From positions 389,302,974 to 389,366,973 of the forward strand of contig CM046878.1 in assembly GCA_025667525.1 (NCBI GenBank): DNA of 64,000 nt, read 5' to 3'. Position numbers and translations under genes: made by a program. The stretch is from Glebionis coronaria. Its lineage: Eukaryota; Streptophyta; Magnoliopsida; Asterales; Asteraceae. The notes beneath the pieces were generated by a model, which ran no database searches, was not told the origin of the DNA, and was given only the letters and a program-made list of their open reading frames with translations. The first letter of the stretch is position 1. Each line of letters opens with the position of its first letter. Of the stretch, positions 10,789-22,445 are shown in pieces.

Positions 10789-12290
10789 CATGTGTCAAAG
10801 CTTGCAAGGCTTAAGATTCATCGTTATCTTGAAATGTTTTATGCTCTCATGTACCGCCAAAAGGTAAGTTAGTTTTTGTTAGTTTTTGTTAGCTTATAGT
10901 ATGTCTTTTTTAAAAACCTTATCTCAGTTACCGCAAATAAACTGTCAATGTCTTAATTTTAGAGAGTAATTGCATCACTGAACTTCTAAAATCCACCACA
11001 GTTAACCAATAAGCTGTTGACAAGAAAAACTTGAGTTCATAACTAGAGTCTTTGCAGCCTATGTTGAGTCGATGGAATCATTGAGCAAGTATAATTTGCT
11101 TATACCAAAGCTGAGGAAGATCATGAATTAGGTTCTATCATTGTGACATGTGTTGGTCGACAAGTGAATTCCTGTCAAAATTAAGCATGCTTTTTTTCTC
11201 ATTTGCTATTTAGATATTTGCTTAGCGGTTTTGCATCAATGGCTGATACTCATTTACCTGATGTATCTTTCTAACATCGGGATCTTCATGAATTACGAAG
11301 AAGTAATTGATGATTACAAAGAAACAGGCCTCTGATCTAAAACCAGCACCGTCAAAAGCTTTAGATAGGATTTCGCAGGTATATGTTATTATCTTAACAT
11401 CAAGGTTCTTTCCTTATCTTCTGTTTGTTATGAATTTCTAAGTATTAAATGTGTCGTCTAAGTCTCTATGCATAAATTGAATACCAAATTCTAAACAGTG
11501 TTTAGTTTGCGATCTGAAAAGTTATCATTAGATGGTAATTTTAATTTGCAATGCCTAACAACCCTTTATCCATGTAATTATAATTTTGGCATAAATTGAA
11601 AGAAAAAAGCGTAGGTTTACTACTGATATAGTTTTTTAGCATAAATTTGTGAAGGAATGGGTCGGTTTCAAGTCTTGAGTGCATCAGTTGCAGGTTTTAA
11701 CTCCTTCCCATCACGTTTTATTATATCTCATGTTTTGGTTTCCCCATGCTTTACGTAAACTGAATCTCATGCCATTTTTGTGGTTGCAGATGTTATATTT
11801 TGATATCTTTTTTTCATGCCAATTTTGTGGTTGCAGATTTTATATTTTGATATATTTGTATCAAAGATGGGCTTACCCAATGGACAATAAGAGAGTGACT
11901 GAGTTTGGTTTTGTTGAGGAGGACGAGGATGAAGCAACCGTAGCCTTAACCGCAGCAAGTAGTGCATAGGATAAGAAAACCAACTGACATCGGATGACCT
12001 ATAATAATTCCAAGTAAGCTAACTAAGTAAACCAATGTACTGATCAGTAATTCACAGATTCTTCAACGTATCCCAATGCTTCTGATATTGTTATTTGACA
12101 TCGTAAGGGGATGATGTGTTGCTCGAGGACCTGCAGTTTGCCATGATTTATTACGACCAGAACTGTTTCGCGTCTCAGTATGCCTAACTCCTGCCAAGCT
12201 TGGGCTTGAATGAACCTGTTTGGATTCTTACGTAGAGTAGGTGCATAAAGGGATGGTGTAAATTTGTTAGATCCCCTTTTGTAATGGAAC
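10789..12290 (+). pseudogene. Exon-like fragments of an unidentified host gene
   Basis: Gene-like segments lie beside the copia-1 LTR. A reading stretch 10792-10863 (KLARLKIHRYLEMFYALMYR) runs into a good 5' splice site, AAAAG|GTAAGT. Another follows CCACAG near 10998 and contains VFAAYVESMESLSKYNLLIP near 11050-11115. A last exon-like part follows TTGCAG near 11836 and encodes RWAYPMDNKRVTEFGFVEED with an acidic, Ala-rich tail and stop at 11967-11969. Frames shift between and within the pieces, so it is probably a broken gene or captured fragment. I do not recognise the family, and I cannot be sure all pieces belong to one gene. After 11970 there is 3' UTR-like sequence only. Confidence 0.35.
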
Positions 12291-13522
12291 TATTGAATAT
12301 TTTTGTTGAAATAAAAAAAAGATACACCATATTAAGGATTAAAAGTCATGGGTGGTTTTCTTAGCATGGTGGTTCTAAACATTCGATCCATAATATTGTA
12401 TGGTTTCTTCTAATTATATTTAGAAAAGTTAAGTTAGATTTCTACGGCAAGCAAATGTTTACTAGATAAGTTATGTGAACTAGAATGTGTGATCATTTTG
12501 CGAGTATAACTTGGGTTAGACCTTTATTTGTAAAAATGTTTACTAATTAGATAAAGATGGGAGCACTCATGTGAAGACTTGCATCCGAAGGATTTTCTTC
12601 GCATACCCTTCAATTAACTAAAGGTTACGATAGTGTATATCATGTCAGAATGGCAAAATGAAGGGGCTGTATAGGTAGCATCACGGTTCAACGTAATGGG
12701 TTCGAAACTTGTCTTTTCATCTTGAGTGGGTGATTGTATTTGACTTGTTTGGCTCACTTTTTTAATTAATGAGATTATGGCTTATGAATTCAAAATCTCA
12801 TTAGCTAAAGATAATGGCTTATTAGCTTTTTCAAATTCAAATAATAAGCTAATTGAAGCCATGTGCAAGTCAATTGGACTTATCGATGTCACATTAACGT
12901 TACATCATTTTAACACAAGACTCAAAAACAATTGGCTAATAATCAAAAGACGTTATTAAAAAATTTAGAAAAAAACCTGTGTGTACACGGGTATTATAAC
13001 TAGTATTTAATAGAGGAAAAGACCAAGTCGCCTTTGAATAAAAAAGTATAACTTTGCAAACTTAACACTGTTACTAAAGAGGGAGTATAAATGCGGAATA
13101 AGTTTCGTTTTAGGGAGTCCCTCACACTTTCGAGTCATTGAGGAGAAAATCTGCAAATTTAGAGTACTCGAAGGAGCATATTCGTAGTTTAATCTATAAT
13201 TTTTGTTGCCTAAAAAGAAAAGAAAAAACTTCCGGTGCAATGCATAAAAACTTGTTAATATGACTTTTCAAAATAGTGAATGTTTTTTTGTTGTTTTGAT
13301 ATTCGATATATGCTCTAAGGCAATCAAATTTACACACAATTCTTATATGCGATCCTGATGAGCTTAAGTGTGCATTTATGTTCTTTCTTCGAGTCTGGGT
13401 TTGCTGCTTACCCTGAATCATCATTGTCGACGCGGTTCAGACTATACATCATCATTGTGCTCATTTAATCCTAATTACAAACTTCAAATTTTACTAACGA
13501 GTAATTAACTACAAGTCCTACT
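12291..13522. other. Intergenic, A+T-rich, nothing recognised
   Basis: Only short open frames, none with a recognisable family. A 60-codon frame at 12777-12959 has biased composition and no support. The stretch is probably decayed transposon or intergenic DNA. Confidence 0.5.
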
Positions 13523-13600
13523 CAGGCCCGGATTTGCCTATGGGCTTTGTGGGTGACGGCCCAAGGGCAGCCCAAAAGCAGGGGCATCATTTTTCAAGTC
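13523..13600 (+). mobile_element. Possible hAT-type transposon terminus
   Basis: CAGGCCCGGATTTGCC followed by GGGCTTTGTGGG and GGCCCAAGGGCAGCCC resembles the ends of plant hAT elements, which begin with CAGG(C/G) and are rich in GGCCC. I could not find the partner terminus or an 8-bp target duplication within the window. A hAT-like N-terminal frame lies 600 bp downstream. Confidence 0.3.
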
Positions 13601-14169
13601 AATCTTAGCTTATATAATCATTTTAGCCTATTTAATAAAACTCCATTTAGCATTACTTGTTAACCTACGTCAGTTAAAACTTTGACCAATTCAAATATTT
13701 AATATAGAATCATATTTAAAATAGGAACAATATGCATAATGAGCAAATCACGTATATTGGTTACTACTTGCCACTTCTAATTTTTGAAAGTTTTATTTTC
13801 TATTCATCACAAGGTCACAGACTCACAGGCATCAAATTCAATTGTTTAAACGGACAGAACCAAAAAAACAGTAAGAGTTGAATTTGGAACAATAAATGAA
13901 TCAAACGAATCAAATGATCGTCCTTTTTTCTTTTCAATAATTTTGTTCAGGTGATAACTTATTATTCTTGCTTTAGTAGTGATATTGTTCCAACTTATTA
14001 TTTTTGCTTTAGTAATGATATTGTTTCATACTCGTTATTCTTGCTTTGATAGAGTATTATATAATTTACACTCAAGATTAACATTTTGCGTCATTCACAA
14101 CCATCATGTGGCTAAAATAGAAAAGGAATGAAAAGTTAACAAGAATCTAGGCGATCTCTACACAGTTCT

Positions 14170-14289
14170 ATGGATGGGTGGGTAATTAAAACGAAAAAGA
14201 ACAATAATAATGTTGCAGAAAATAATGACAATGTTAACATTAATTTAGGTAATGAAAATCCTATAAACAATGAAAACGTAGAAAACTAA
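14170..14289 (+). pseudogene. Short Asn-rich frame, possible hAT transposase N-terminus
   Basis: A 39-residue frame starts MDGWVIKTKK and continues as an Asn-rich tail to a TAA at 14287-14289. Short basic starts followed by Asn-rich linkers occur in zinc-finger hAT transposases, and a hAT-like terminus is at 13523. No zinc finger or dimerisation domain follows, so this would be a truncated remnant. The assignment is weak. Confidence 0.2.
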
Positions 14290-14468
14290 AGATATTAAAG
14301 TTTTATTTGCGAAGTACAAATAGTCAAGACAGGCTAAACACGTTAGTGATCGTGAGTATTGAAAGTATTTCTTTGCAACCATTATCCCCATGATCCCATT
14401 TTTTATAGAAAGTAACATAATCATGCTTGATCACCATGATGCTTGTTTACTAGCTATATATTTTGATG

Positions 14469-14813
14469 TCAATATACAACAATAAAAAGTATAACCAGAT
14501 GATGGTGACTACAACAGACAAAACAACACATGCTACAAGATGTTGACAAAAACATCTTGCTATTTTTCTGCTTCGCCATTTGCATTACGTTGAAATTGTT
14601 CGCTGCCAATATGGAACGTGGGTCTGTATTAATCCTGGGGTCATTACGTATGAGGCTTGCAGCAAATATTGAGCACGTAAACACCTTTTGAGGACAGGGA
14701 ACTTCTTCCCGTGCTAAACTCTTAACATGTGTTTGTTTGAATCGTGTTGTATAATGAATACAACTTAGTGATGGAGGGGCTGCCATTACTTTGCTACTTG
14801 AGGCATGTTCCAT
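14469..14813 (-). CDS. Hypothetical 114-codon ORF, unsupported
   Basis: An open frame of 114 codons begins MEHASSSKVMAAPPSL and ends with a Cys-rich stretch (SCSMCCFVCC) and a hydrophobic tail. I recognise no family, signal or motif, and no promoter or splice context stands out. It lies in the one stretch without LTR elements, which is the only reason to list it. It may be chance. Confidence 0.15.
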   Translation of the reverse strand: MEHASSSKVMAAPPSLSCIHYTTRFKQTHVKSLAREEVPCPQKVFTCSIFAASLIRNDPRINTDPRSILAANNFNVMQMAKQKNSKMFLSTSCSMCCFVCCSHHHLVILFIVVY

Positions 14814-16727
14814 CTCAAAATAACAGGTTTATTCACTTTCTAGTATTGGTCTTTATCGTATCGTGGTAGATATATGTGTTTTAAACAATGTGACATGATA
14901 TATGATAACTATTATATCCTACAATCTTAAAAGGTGTTTAGTTGGACTAAAATTTAGTCAAAAATTTGATCCTAGGCTTTTGTAAAACTATATGTAAACT
15001 TGATATTTTGATCAAGTTCCCAGATATAATGAGGCTCCTGATACATATAGTACACATTAGTTTTAAACAAGTGTGAAAATGGATTTAGTTGATTGTCACG
15101 AGAAGTCGAGAAACTGTGACTGAAATTCCATTTTGCATTCAGGAATAATATTATCACACTTGTGGTAAGGATATCCAATGTGGGATCGACTTTAGCTCGT
15201 GGAGGAGCGTTGCGATTGACATACATTCTAAAAAAAATTCAAAAAAAGGCTGGGTTTTCGATGACATTAAGCATCATACAAATTTTCCAAATAACACCCG
15301 AAACGCTATTTAACTTAAAACTAGTTGACATGGTGATTCATAATCACCGTGTATATGTCATGATTGTATTGATTAAAAAAAATCTGCATTCTAGCTTTGT
15401 TTTCATTTAAGATACATATTTTGTTTGTAATATGGTGTATACAATCAATAATAGTTTCTTTAGACTTAATTTGGTTTCTAATAAATTATTGCGATTATTT
15501 TAGCACTATAAATGTATCATCTTTGAGACGTGAAACAAAATAAGCACGAGATTTTAAGGATGAAAAACTTATGGGTTTCATGTTTTCATGAAAATGATGA
15601 CTTAAAACAAAAGTCGTGCGCTAGAATGACATACTGAGAATGCGTTGAATGTTTCATCGAGTAGGAATGAGATAATTCATTCCTTTTTAAATGAGGCCTT
15701 GATGTACCTGGTCATATTAATGAAGCAAGTAGGCTTCTTGTGAAATCTGATCAAGTATTCATTCAACAGAAATATACCATATGGTGTGGGTGACTGATGT
15801 GTGTTACATCTTTGAGTTTTTTGCATTCACATGTTTTTCCATATTTGAAGCAGCCTTTGTTCTTATCAGAATAAAGTCTATTCATAACCAAGAAATATAT
15901 TAGGAATTGAAATAACATGGAGTTGGAGACTAAGATTACAAACTCTTGTGATTCAACTTCATAAGCTCGTAAATTTATGGACTTCACGATGAGTCGCTTC
16001 TGATGTGAAAGAAGTAACCGTGTAATTTCACTTCACGAAGGAAGTAGAACTAATTTTATCTTAATGGAAATCGAAGAGGTTAACTGGATTCGAGATCCAA
16101 TACCTAGATATTCGTTTTCATCGTGAAGGAATGAATAGACAAATTAGAGAATGGCCATAGTGACACGTTTTTCAAGTGAATTAAAACTTGATTGAGACAC
16201 CACTAAGACTCCGATGAGGGACTTAGCGAGTGTTGTGATGAGATCGATTAGAATCGAAGTAACTTATCGATATTTCCCTTTAATCCTCTGACGAGAGACT
16301 TACTAAGAGATGCTACAGGCATGAGTCTGAAACCATATTTAAATCTGTTAGTGACAGAAATCCAACTTGAATGTAGTGCTCCTACCTTTCGAGTTTAATG
16401 GGTAATAACGAAGTTACTAATAGATAGAAGATGCTGTCAATTAAAAGACTCATGTATAGAAAAGATAACATGAGGTTGCTGACAGTGAGGATGAGTTTAT
16501 CTCTTAACAAAGTTTTATGGCATCTTAGAAATGAAGACGTTAGAGTAGCTTTGCCTATATGACCTAGAGGTGGTGCTTCCTTAAATAGAGAGTTGTGGTT
16601 TCTCTCTTAGAGGGTTATGAATCAGGATTTAAGCTCACGGCCATATTAGCGCTTAGTGAGAATGAAATAGTTATGACGAGAAGTGTGTAAAAGTGTGCAC
16701 ATGAGGTCATTAAAGTTTGTGGTTTAA
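14814..16727. other. Intergenic, no gene recognised
   Basis: No ORF with family resemblance on either strand. A phrase AAGGTGTTTAGTTGG near 14931 is reminiscent of small transposon ends, and CAATGTGGGATCGACTTTAG near 15177 resembles sequence seen in plant repeats; neither can be delimited. The stretch ends at the copia-2 LTR. Confidence 0.5.
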
Positions 16728-16936
16728 TGTTGATCCCTTTGAATGGATCTATATTCTGCTAAGAATTAGTATAATAGTTTGTAATCAAACTAGAACACTT
16801 TGAGAACTCTTACTCAACTAAATAAGTTATGCGGAATCTAAATTATAAAGCAAAGAAGAACATAATTACTTTTAACTATTTGATTCTCTATTAATCGACT
16901 TTAAATGAGGTACCAGAGACTCATCATACCTATGTT

Positions 16937-16945
16937 CCTTTTATA
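16937..16945 (-). promoter_or_regulatory. TATA box of copia-2 LTR
   Basis: TATAAAAGG on the minus strand in context CTCTATAAAAGGAACATAGG, matching copia-1 at 10561. Confidence 0.65.
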
Positions 16946-17106
16946 GAGTAAGGAACCCTAGAAACCTTAGAATATTCTATAATGATAAGTATATCACACA
17001 CGATATCTTATCAATATTCTAAATTATTAAGTATATCACATAAGATATACTCTAACTATAACTATGACATATCTTTTATAAACATATATCCGTTCTAATC
17101 AATATA

Positions 17107-17210
17107 GCAGTACTTGTACTTATACTAACAGTACTTGCTATGTACCGCGTTAACACTAACGGTACTTGCCAACACTAACAGTACTTATACTTATACTAAC
17201 GGTACTTGAT
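17107..17210 (-). repeat. Phased CAAGTACYG motif cluster in copia-2 LTR U3
   Basis: On the plus strand TACTT occurs at 17111, 17132, 17163, 17182 and 17203, with a variant GTACCG at 17142; spacing is mostly 19-21 bp. Read on the element strand the sites are CAAGTACTG or CAAGTACCG, all in one orientation. The cluster lies about 165-265 bp upstream of the TATA box, as in copia-1. Confidence 0.75.
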
Positions 17211-17232
17211 ACTTTACAAATAATTCCCAACA

Positions 17233-17246
17233 ATCCTCCCCTAAAC
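17233..17246 (-). promoter_or_regulatory. Polypurine tract of copia-2
   Basis: GTTTAGGGGAGGAT on the minus strand, immediately before the LTR. Confidence 0.7.
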
Positions 17247-17614
17247 AAGAATGATAACTTGTTTTCTTCTTGTTTCTCTTTGTCTTAAATGTATTTAAAA
17301 TACATGTCTTCAGTCTTCTCTTCAAACTTGGATTGACCTTGGTAATCTTGTATTTGTATCCAACTGAATGTAGCCAAACACTTTGTGCATATCTTCTTCT
17401 GATAAGATAATCTTCGATTCTCGCGAATATCATCTTTGTCTTCAAATTATTATCTTCTTGTGTCTTGTAAACATTCATTTTGTAGCAATTTTGTTCGTCA
17501 TTTCATATGTCTTCTTTTGAAACTTCTGTCACCCTTTTCTTCTTTCTAGCATATGTAGTCTTGATAGGCGGAGATGCTTCTTTCTGTCCAGTGGTACTTG
17601 CATCAAGTCTGGGG

Positions 17615-18677
17615 GTTAGCCGTATAATGTTGAATGCTAAGGGGTTTTTATTCTTTAAGTTTAAAACTAAGAAGGGAATGGAGGAGGTGCTTGAGAATGG
17701 GCCATAGATGATCCTGAAAATGCCAATTATGTTAAAGCAATGGCATATAGATACACGGTTACAGAAAGATGAGCTGATGTTCCCCTTCAGGTGTTCTCGG
17801 AGGATGGTCTTAGTATTATTGCTTCTCAACTTGGTAAGGCAATTATGCTTGATTCTTATACTAGTGTTATGTGTATTGATTCTTAGGGACGGAGCATTAC
17901 TTTGCACGGTGTTTGATTGACATTAATGCGGATGATGAGCTCAATGAGAACCTAACATTTGGCGTTCCATTGGCTGATGGGTCGGGGTTTACAACAAAGA
18001 CGATTACTATACAATATGAGTGGAAACCTCCACGATGTGTTCATTGTAAAATCTTTGGACATGATCATACTTTATGTCCTAAGTCGATTAAGGTTAGTCT
18101 TCATGGTAATCTAGCTTCAGGGGATTAGAATACAGGTAATCAAGCCAATGATGGTTTTATAACTGTGGCTAGTAAGAAGAAAAGAGGTAAGAAGAAGACC
18201 GGAGGTATTCATGTAGTATCTAATACGTAGTATGTTCCTAAGGTTAATATGCCACCTAAAGTGCCTCCAAAGAAGCCTTCTAAGGCTGTGGATATTCCGT
18301 CGTCATCTTCGTCTGGTCCAAAATTTGTGAATGACCCTTGGAATAAGGTTGTTACTTCTAATGTTTTTTATGTGCTTAATGAATCGAACGAGGAATAAGT
18401 TGAAAATATTTATGATGAAACTGCTAACCGATTCTATGAAAATAGCGAAAAGGACAAATTTAAATCATAAATTCTTGTGTTTTGCTAGAAGAGTGATTCT
18501 TTTATTTTTCTAGCTTTTGTAAGTGTGTATGGCTTGTCATATACACTAGTTTTAGTTGTTGATCGAGCGCTTGTGCTTGAGGTTAATGTGGTATTTCAGC
18601 CACATTCCATTTGTACTTCAATGTTTTTTTAGTTTAATATATTTTACCAGGGCTGAGTCCCTTTTACCAAAAAAAAA
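17615..18677 (+). mobile_element. LINE-type ORF1-only retrocopy with poly(A) and target duplication
   Basis: A plus-strand insert flanked by direct repeats of (A)TCAAGTCTGGGG at 17602-17614 and 18677-18689, with an A-run at its 3' end after CTTTTACC. This is the signature of target-primed reverse transcription. Inside, a broken frame reads as the DUF4283 type (GFLFFKFKTKKGMEEVLENG), then YEWKPPRCVHCKIFGHDHTL with a CX2CX4HX4C zinc knuckle (18036-18077), then a Lys-rich and Ser-rich tail. Stops, several of TGG-to-TAG type, interrupt it (17705, 17885, 18126). Plant LINE ORF1 proteins have this layout. There is no endonuclease or RT frame, although the 3' end is present, so the copy lacks ORF2. 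Confidence 0.8.
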
Positions 18678-19521
18678 TCAAGTCTGGGGTTACTTCCAAA
18701 TTGTCTTTGTTGTTGTGATGCTTCTTGACATCTTCAATATCCTTCTTATCTTTTTCAGATCCAATCTCAACAAAATTCAATTTTCTCCTTTTGTGTTGTT
18801 CATACACAACCTTTACTTCATCAAAGGTCTTTCTAACTAATTGAGCATTGTTAAAACGCTTAACTTTCTTGAGATATGACATCATCTGATTTCTGATTTG
18901 CATAGTGGTTGGAGGCTTAACTCTTTTTCTTCTTCTCTTTTCTTCAAAGAATCTTTGTTGCTCCCTTACCAAATCATCAATCAACTTGTCTTTTTCCTCT
19001 TCATCATAAGCATCCCTTTCTTCAGCTACTAAGGATTCTACAAGAAGTTCACTTTCCTTAAGTTCAGCCTGAATCCTATCATATTCTGCTATGTTCCATT
19101 CTTGCAGCACTCTTCGGGCTTCAAGCAATAGTTTCTTTGCTGCAAGTTCTTCTTGTAGCTCTTCATCACGCAATTGTGCTTGTAGTCTGAAAGATACCTC
19201 TTCATCATGCTCCAGTTGATGAAATATGTTCATGACTTTGCTTATGTCATCATCTGAATCACTTTCTTCTTCAGATTCAGATTGTAGTTTCTTTTTGCCC
19301 TTATTCTTTGGATTTATCTTAGGTAGTTTCTTCCATAATCTTGAAGATCTTTCTTCATCTTCATTGGATTGTTGTTGAATGATAATACCTTTAGTGGGCT
19401 GTGAAGCTTGATTTTTCTTACCTTTATCTTTTTCTTTATTGGTAAGAATTTCTTGTTGTGTCTTCATTTCTGCTTTTGCTTGTCTTGCTTTCTCAGCTGA
19501 GCTCTTATCTATAAGATCAAG

Positions 19522-19795
19522 CAGTACTTGTGATAACGTTTCATCTTCTCCAAAATATGAAGTTCGACTTTCTGTAAAAGAAGGTAGTGAAGGTTTTTCA
19601 CCAGCGATACTTGTAGTTGGCCTAGCAGTACTTGGCTCTTCAACAGTATTTACTTCACCAGTAACAGACACACTTGTTTCTTGAATCACCAAAGTTTCTC
19701 CAGATACTTTTTATTCTCTGGAAGTTGTCTTCTCAATCTCTAACTCCTCAGTCTTGTCTGATTCAACATGCATTCTTGATCTTGACAGTACTTGG
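19522..19795 (-). repeat. CAAGTACYG motif cluster in copia-2 ORF3
   Basis: CAAGTACTG-type sites on the minus strand correspond to TACTT at about 19524, 19608, 19629, 19651, (CACTT) 19671 and about 19788 on the plus strand. The middle four are 21, 22 and 20 bp apart. They lie in the Ser/Thr-rich part of ORF3. Confidence 0.6.
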
Positions 19796-21497
19796 AAAGA
19801 ATGTTTCTTGTGAAACCAAAATTGTCTTTGTGGTGGATTTGAAGACACAGGAAACTTAACAGTGATTTCCTATAGCTTCTCATAAAAACTACTCCAATTA
19901 GCTTGTAGTTGTGGTGATGGAGGTTGTGGCTGAGTTACCAACAGTTCTTCATCTTGTGGTTCCTCATGAACAGTTTGTGGTTCCTTCTGTTGAAGCTCCA
20001 TATCTGTAGGCTCCAAACTTGCATTATCCACATAGTCTCTATGCCATCAACATCTTCAAAATTTTCAATGCCATCATCAGCTTCAAAATTGATGTCATTG
20101 ACAGAGATCCTTGTTTGAACATTAGAAGAAGGTCCTTGTTCTTCATCATTCCTCCCCTGTTTTGTTGCATTCAGTTTCTTCTTCTTGAAGTTTCTGAACC
20201 TTTGCTTCTTAAGAGCAGCTCTCTGAATTACTCTGTTTTGCCTCATCCAAGGAGTGACTTTATTCCTTTGCTTGGTTAAGTTGGCTTCCAATTCAGCAAT
20301 TATTTTTTCCTAAGCAAGCTTCTCTTTTTGCAACACATGTACCTGTTTGGACAAGCTTGTGCACAAAGCAGTTAAATTTTCAACATCCATCACCTCTATT
20401 GTTGTTGCCTTTGGTAAACCACTAGCAGCAATTGAAGCAGTTGGTGTGTGGATCATCTCATCAGAATGTGGTTGACCACCAACATTATGCGAATAAGATT
20501 GAGTATCTTCAGATGATTGGGGACTCTGGTGAGAAGGAGTTTGCTGAGAAGCACTAGCTGAGCTAGGTTCCTCACCTTCTTGATTGGATGGTTGGGCTAA
20601 TATATTTGCAAATAAGGGTGTAAAAGTTCTTATAAAAGCACTGCCTGGTTTGGTCAAGAAAGAGAAAGTTCTCTTTGTAAAAGTAGGAACATCCCATGTA
20701 TTTTTGAATTCTGGTAGGTTAGGGATTTGGTCATTAACTAAAGCTTGAATGAATCTAGGATACATTAAAAACTTTTTAATTCCTTCCGAATTCCTAGTCA
20801 TGCCTTCAAAATTAATTTTGAAGAATTAAAAACTCTGTTATTTGCTAGACATATACTAGATGATGACAAAGCAGCAGGGATTTGATCAAAGTATGTACTT
20901 TTTGAGCTTAAACAGTGAATAATGGCATGAAAAAGCAATTTCCATTATGGTGAAATAAACCTTTAAAGAAAGTAAGACTTTCCCTACCACCCTCATAACC
21001 CATGGCTGCAAGGCCATCATGTATCTCTGTGTTATTCGACATACTAATTCCATTATCATCATTAAGTCTTAAACTTGCCCTTAACATTACCTCAGTGACA
21101 TAGATATTTCTATTATTAACCCTAGCCTAATGCAAGGTTGATCATGACGAGTACCTAAAACAGCAGTATTCCAAAATTGTGTAACAATACGAATAGAGAC
21201 AACAGGACTTATAGTAAGAGCAAAACATACATGACTTCGAGAGAGAAAGCCAAGTATCTCATGAAAACCAATAGAATCATCATTCTGAGTAAGGTTAACA
21301 ACCTGGTTGTGCTTAGACATCACTTGTAGAGCAGCCATTAGTACTTTTGATGATCGAAAATTAGAGAGAAGGTTAAAGAATCAAGAGATAAGAATAAAAG
21401 ATTAGGTAAATCAATTGTATAATTAGAGTTAGTATTTATGTAAATAAAAAACCCAAGTGCGAAGAAACCGCCAAATTTACAAAAGAGACCCTCAAGG

Positions 21498-21580
21498 GTA
21501 CAACGGTTATGTAGCGGTACATGGAACATACACGGTACTTGGATTTGTACTAGCAGTACTTGGTTCCAAAACGGTACCTC
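21498..21580 (-). repeat. CAAGTACYG motif cluster upstream of copia-2 ORF3
   Basis: GTAC-centred sites on the plus strand start at 21498, 21517, 21535, 21547, 21556 and 21574; the clearest (GGTACTTGG 21534, CAGTACTTGG 21554) are about 21 bp apart. The cluster lies in the spacer between pol and ORF3, as in copia-1. Confidence 0.6.
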
Positions 21581-21713
21581 ACAAATTAGACCGGTTCATG
21601 CATTCCACTATCATTTTAACCTCTTTTATCTTATTCTATCAACCTGCAATCACATCAAAAATATAAAACAAACACTATACAATAAAAATTAGCATAAAAC
21701 TTGTACAACTATT

Positions 21714-21723
21714 ACCTCCCCTT
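21714..21723 (-). promoter_or_regulatory. Internal polypurine tract, copia-2
   Basis: AAGGGGAGGT on the minus strand, 15 bp after the pol stop (21738-21740). It is identical to the copia-1 tract at 6311-6320. Confidence 0.5.
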
Positions 21724-21737
21724 AACATATGCAGCAG

Positions 21738-22445
21738 TTATTGGTTGAGCATACCAATATGTGTTACCAAGAACTCAAATCTCTTTGCATCAAATGCCTT
21801 GGTTAATAAATCAGCCACATTGTTCACGTATGAATCTTCAAGACCTGAATAAGCTTTTTGTTATAAGCATCTCTTATAAAGTGATGTCTTATCTCAATGT
21901 GCTTGGTCTTGGAGTGAAAGACTGGATTCTTGACAATGCAAATAGTACATTCATTATCAATGTAGATCTTGGTGTTCATGAAGTTGAAACCATAGTCTAA
22001 CAACTGATTTGGAATCCAAAGTACTTGTCCACAGCAATGAGCAGCAACTACATATTCAGCTTCAGTTGTAGAAGTAGCAACAATGGTTTGCTTCTTACAC
22101 TGCCATGATATGAGTCTTCTGCCTAGGAATTGACAAACTCCTGTTGTGGCTTTCCTATCATGATTGGCTCCAGCATAATCACTATCTGAGTAAGCTTCCA
22201 AATCAAATGTTGAATCTCTAGGATACCATAATCCTAAATTAGGTTGACTTTTAAGATACTTAAAAATCCTTTTCACAGCACGTAGATGTGACACCTTTGG
22301 ATTGACTTGAAACCTTGAACAGGCACACACAACAAACATAATATCTTGTCTTGAAGTAGTGAAATACATCAATGAACAAATCATTGATCTATATAGGTTA
22401 ATATCAACATTTTCACCATGTTCATCTTTTGACAAAGATTTCTTA
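21738..22445 (-). pseudogene. copia-2 pol, 3' fragment (RNase H)
   Basis: The C-terminal part of the Copia polyprotein. It starts at the element C junction (KKSLSKDEHGENVD) and reads through LYRSMICSLMYFTTSR, the RNase H motifs EAYSDSDYAG and ATSTTEAEYV, and KTKHIEIRHHFIRD. A frameshift near 21840 precedes NVADLLTKAFD and the stop at 21738-21740. It continues the fragment at 34758-36392 across element C. Relative to copia-1 it is well preserved. Confidence 0.85.

Larger units (their letters stand above)
16728..17232 (-). mobile_element. copia-2 3' LTR
   Basis: A 505-bp LTR bounded TG...CA: on the minus strand it begins TGTTGGGAATTATTTG after the polypurine tract and ends GGGATCAACA. A TATA box TATAAAAGG is at 16937-16945 (minus). 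The 5' LTR lies outside the window. Confidence 0.8.
17503..21338 (-). pseudogene. copia-2 ORF3, decayed and split by a LINE copy
   Basis: It starts at ATG 21338 (MAALQVMSKHNQVV) and ends at the TGA at 17503-17505 (EVSKEDI). The N-terminus has SHVCFALTISPVVSIRIVTQFWNT, matching copia-1 ORF3. Frameshifts occur near 21110, 20820 and 20040, and several stops break it. The best preserved parts are 20801-19940 and 19692-18680, rich in Glu, Lys and Gln and probably coiled coil (long runs of charged helix with VSFRLQAQLRDEELQEEL). The frame is cut at 18677 by an inserted retrocopy and resumes at 17614 in a frame that fits after removing it. No enzyme motif is seen. The role is unknown. Confidence 0.65.

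Noticed and set aside
17503..17907. 134-codon minus frame over the LINE copy
   Set aside because: It is the antisense of the LINE ORF1 fused by chance to the end of copia-2 ORF3 across the insertion junction.
17913..18128. Zinc-knuckle frame as an independent host gene
   Set aside because: It is flanked by a 12-13 bp target duplication and poly(A), and preceded by more of the same protein with stops; it is part of a retrocopy.
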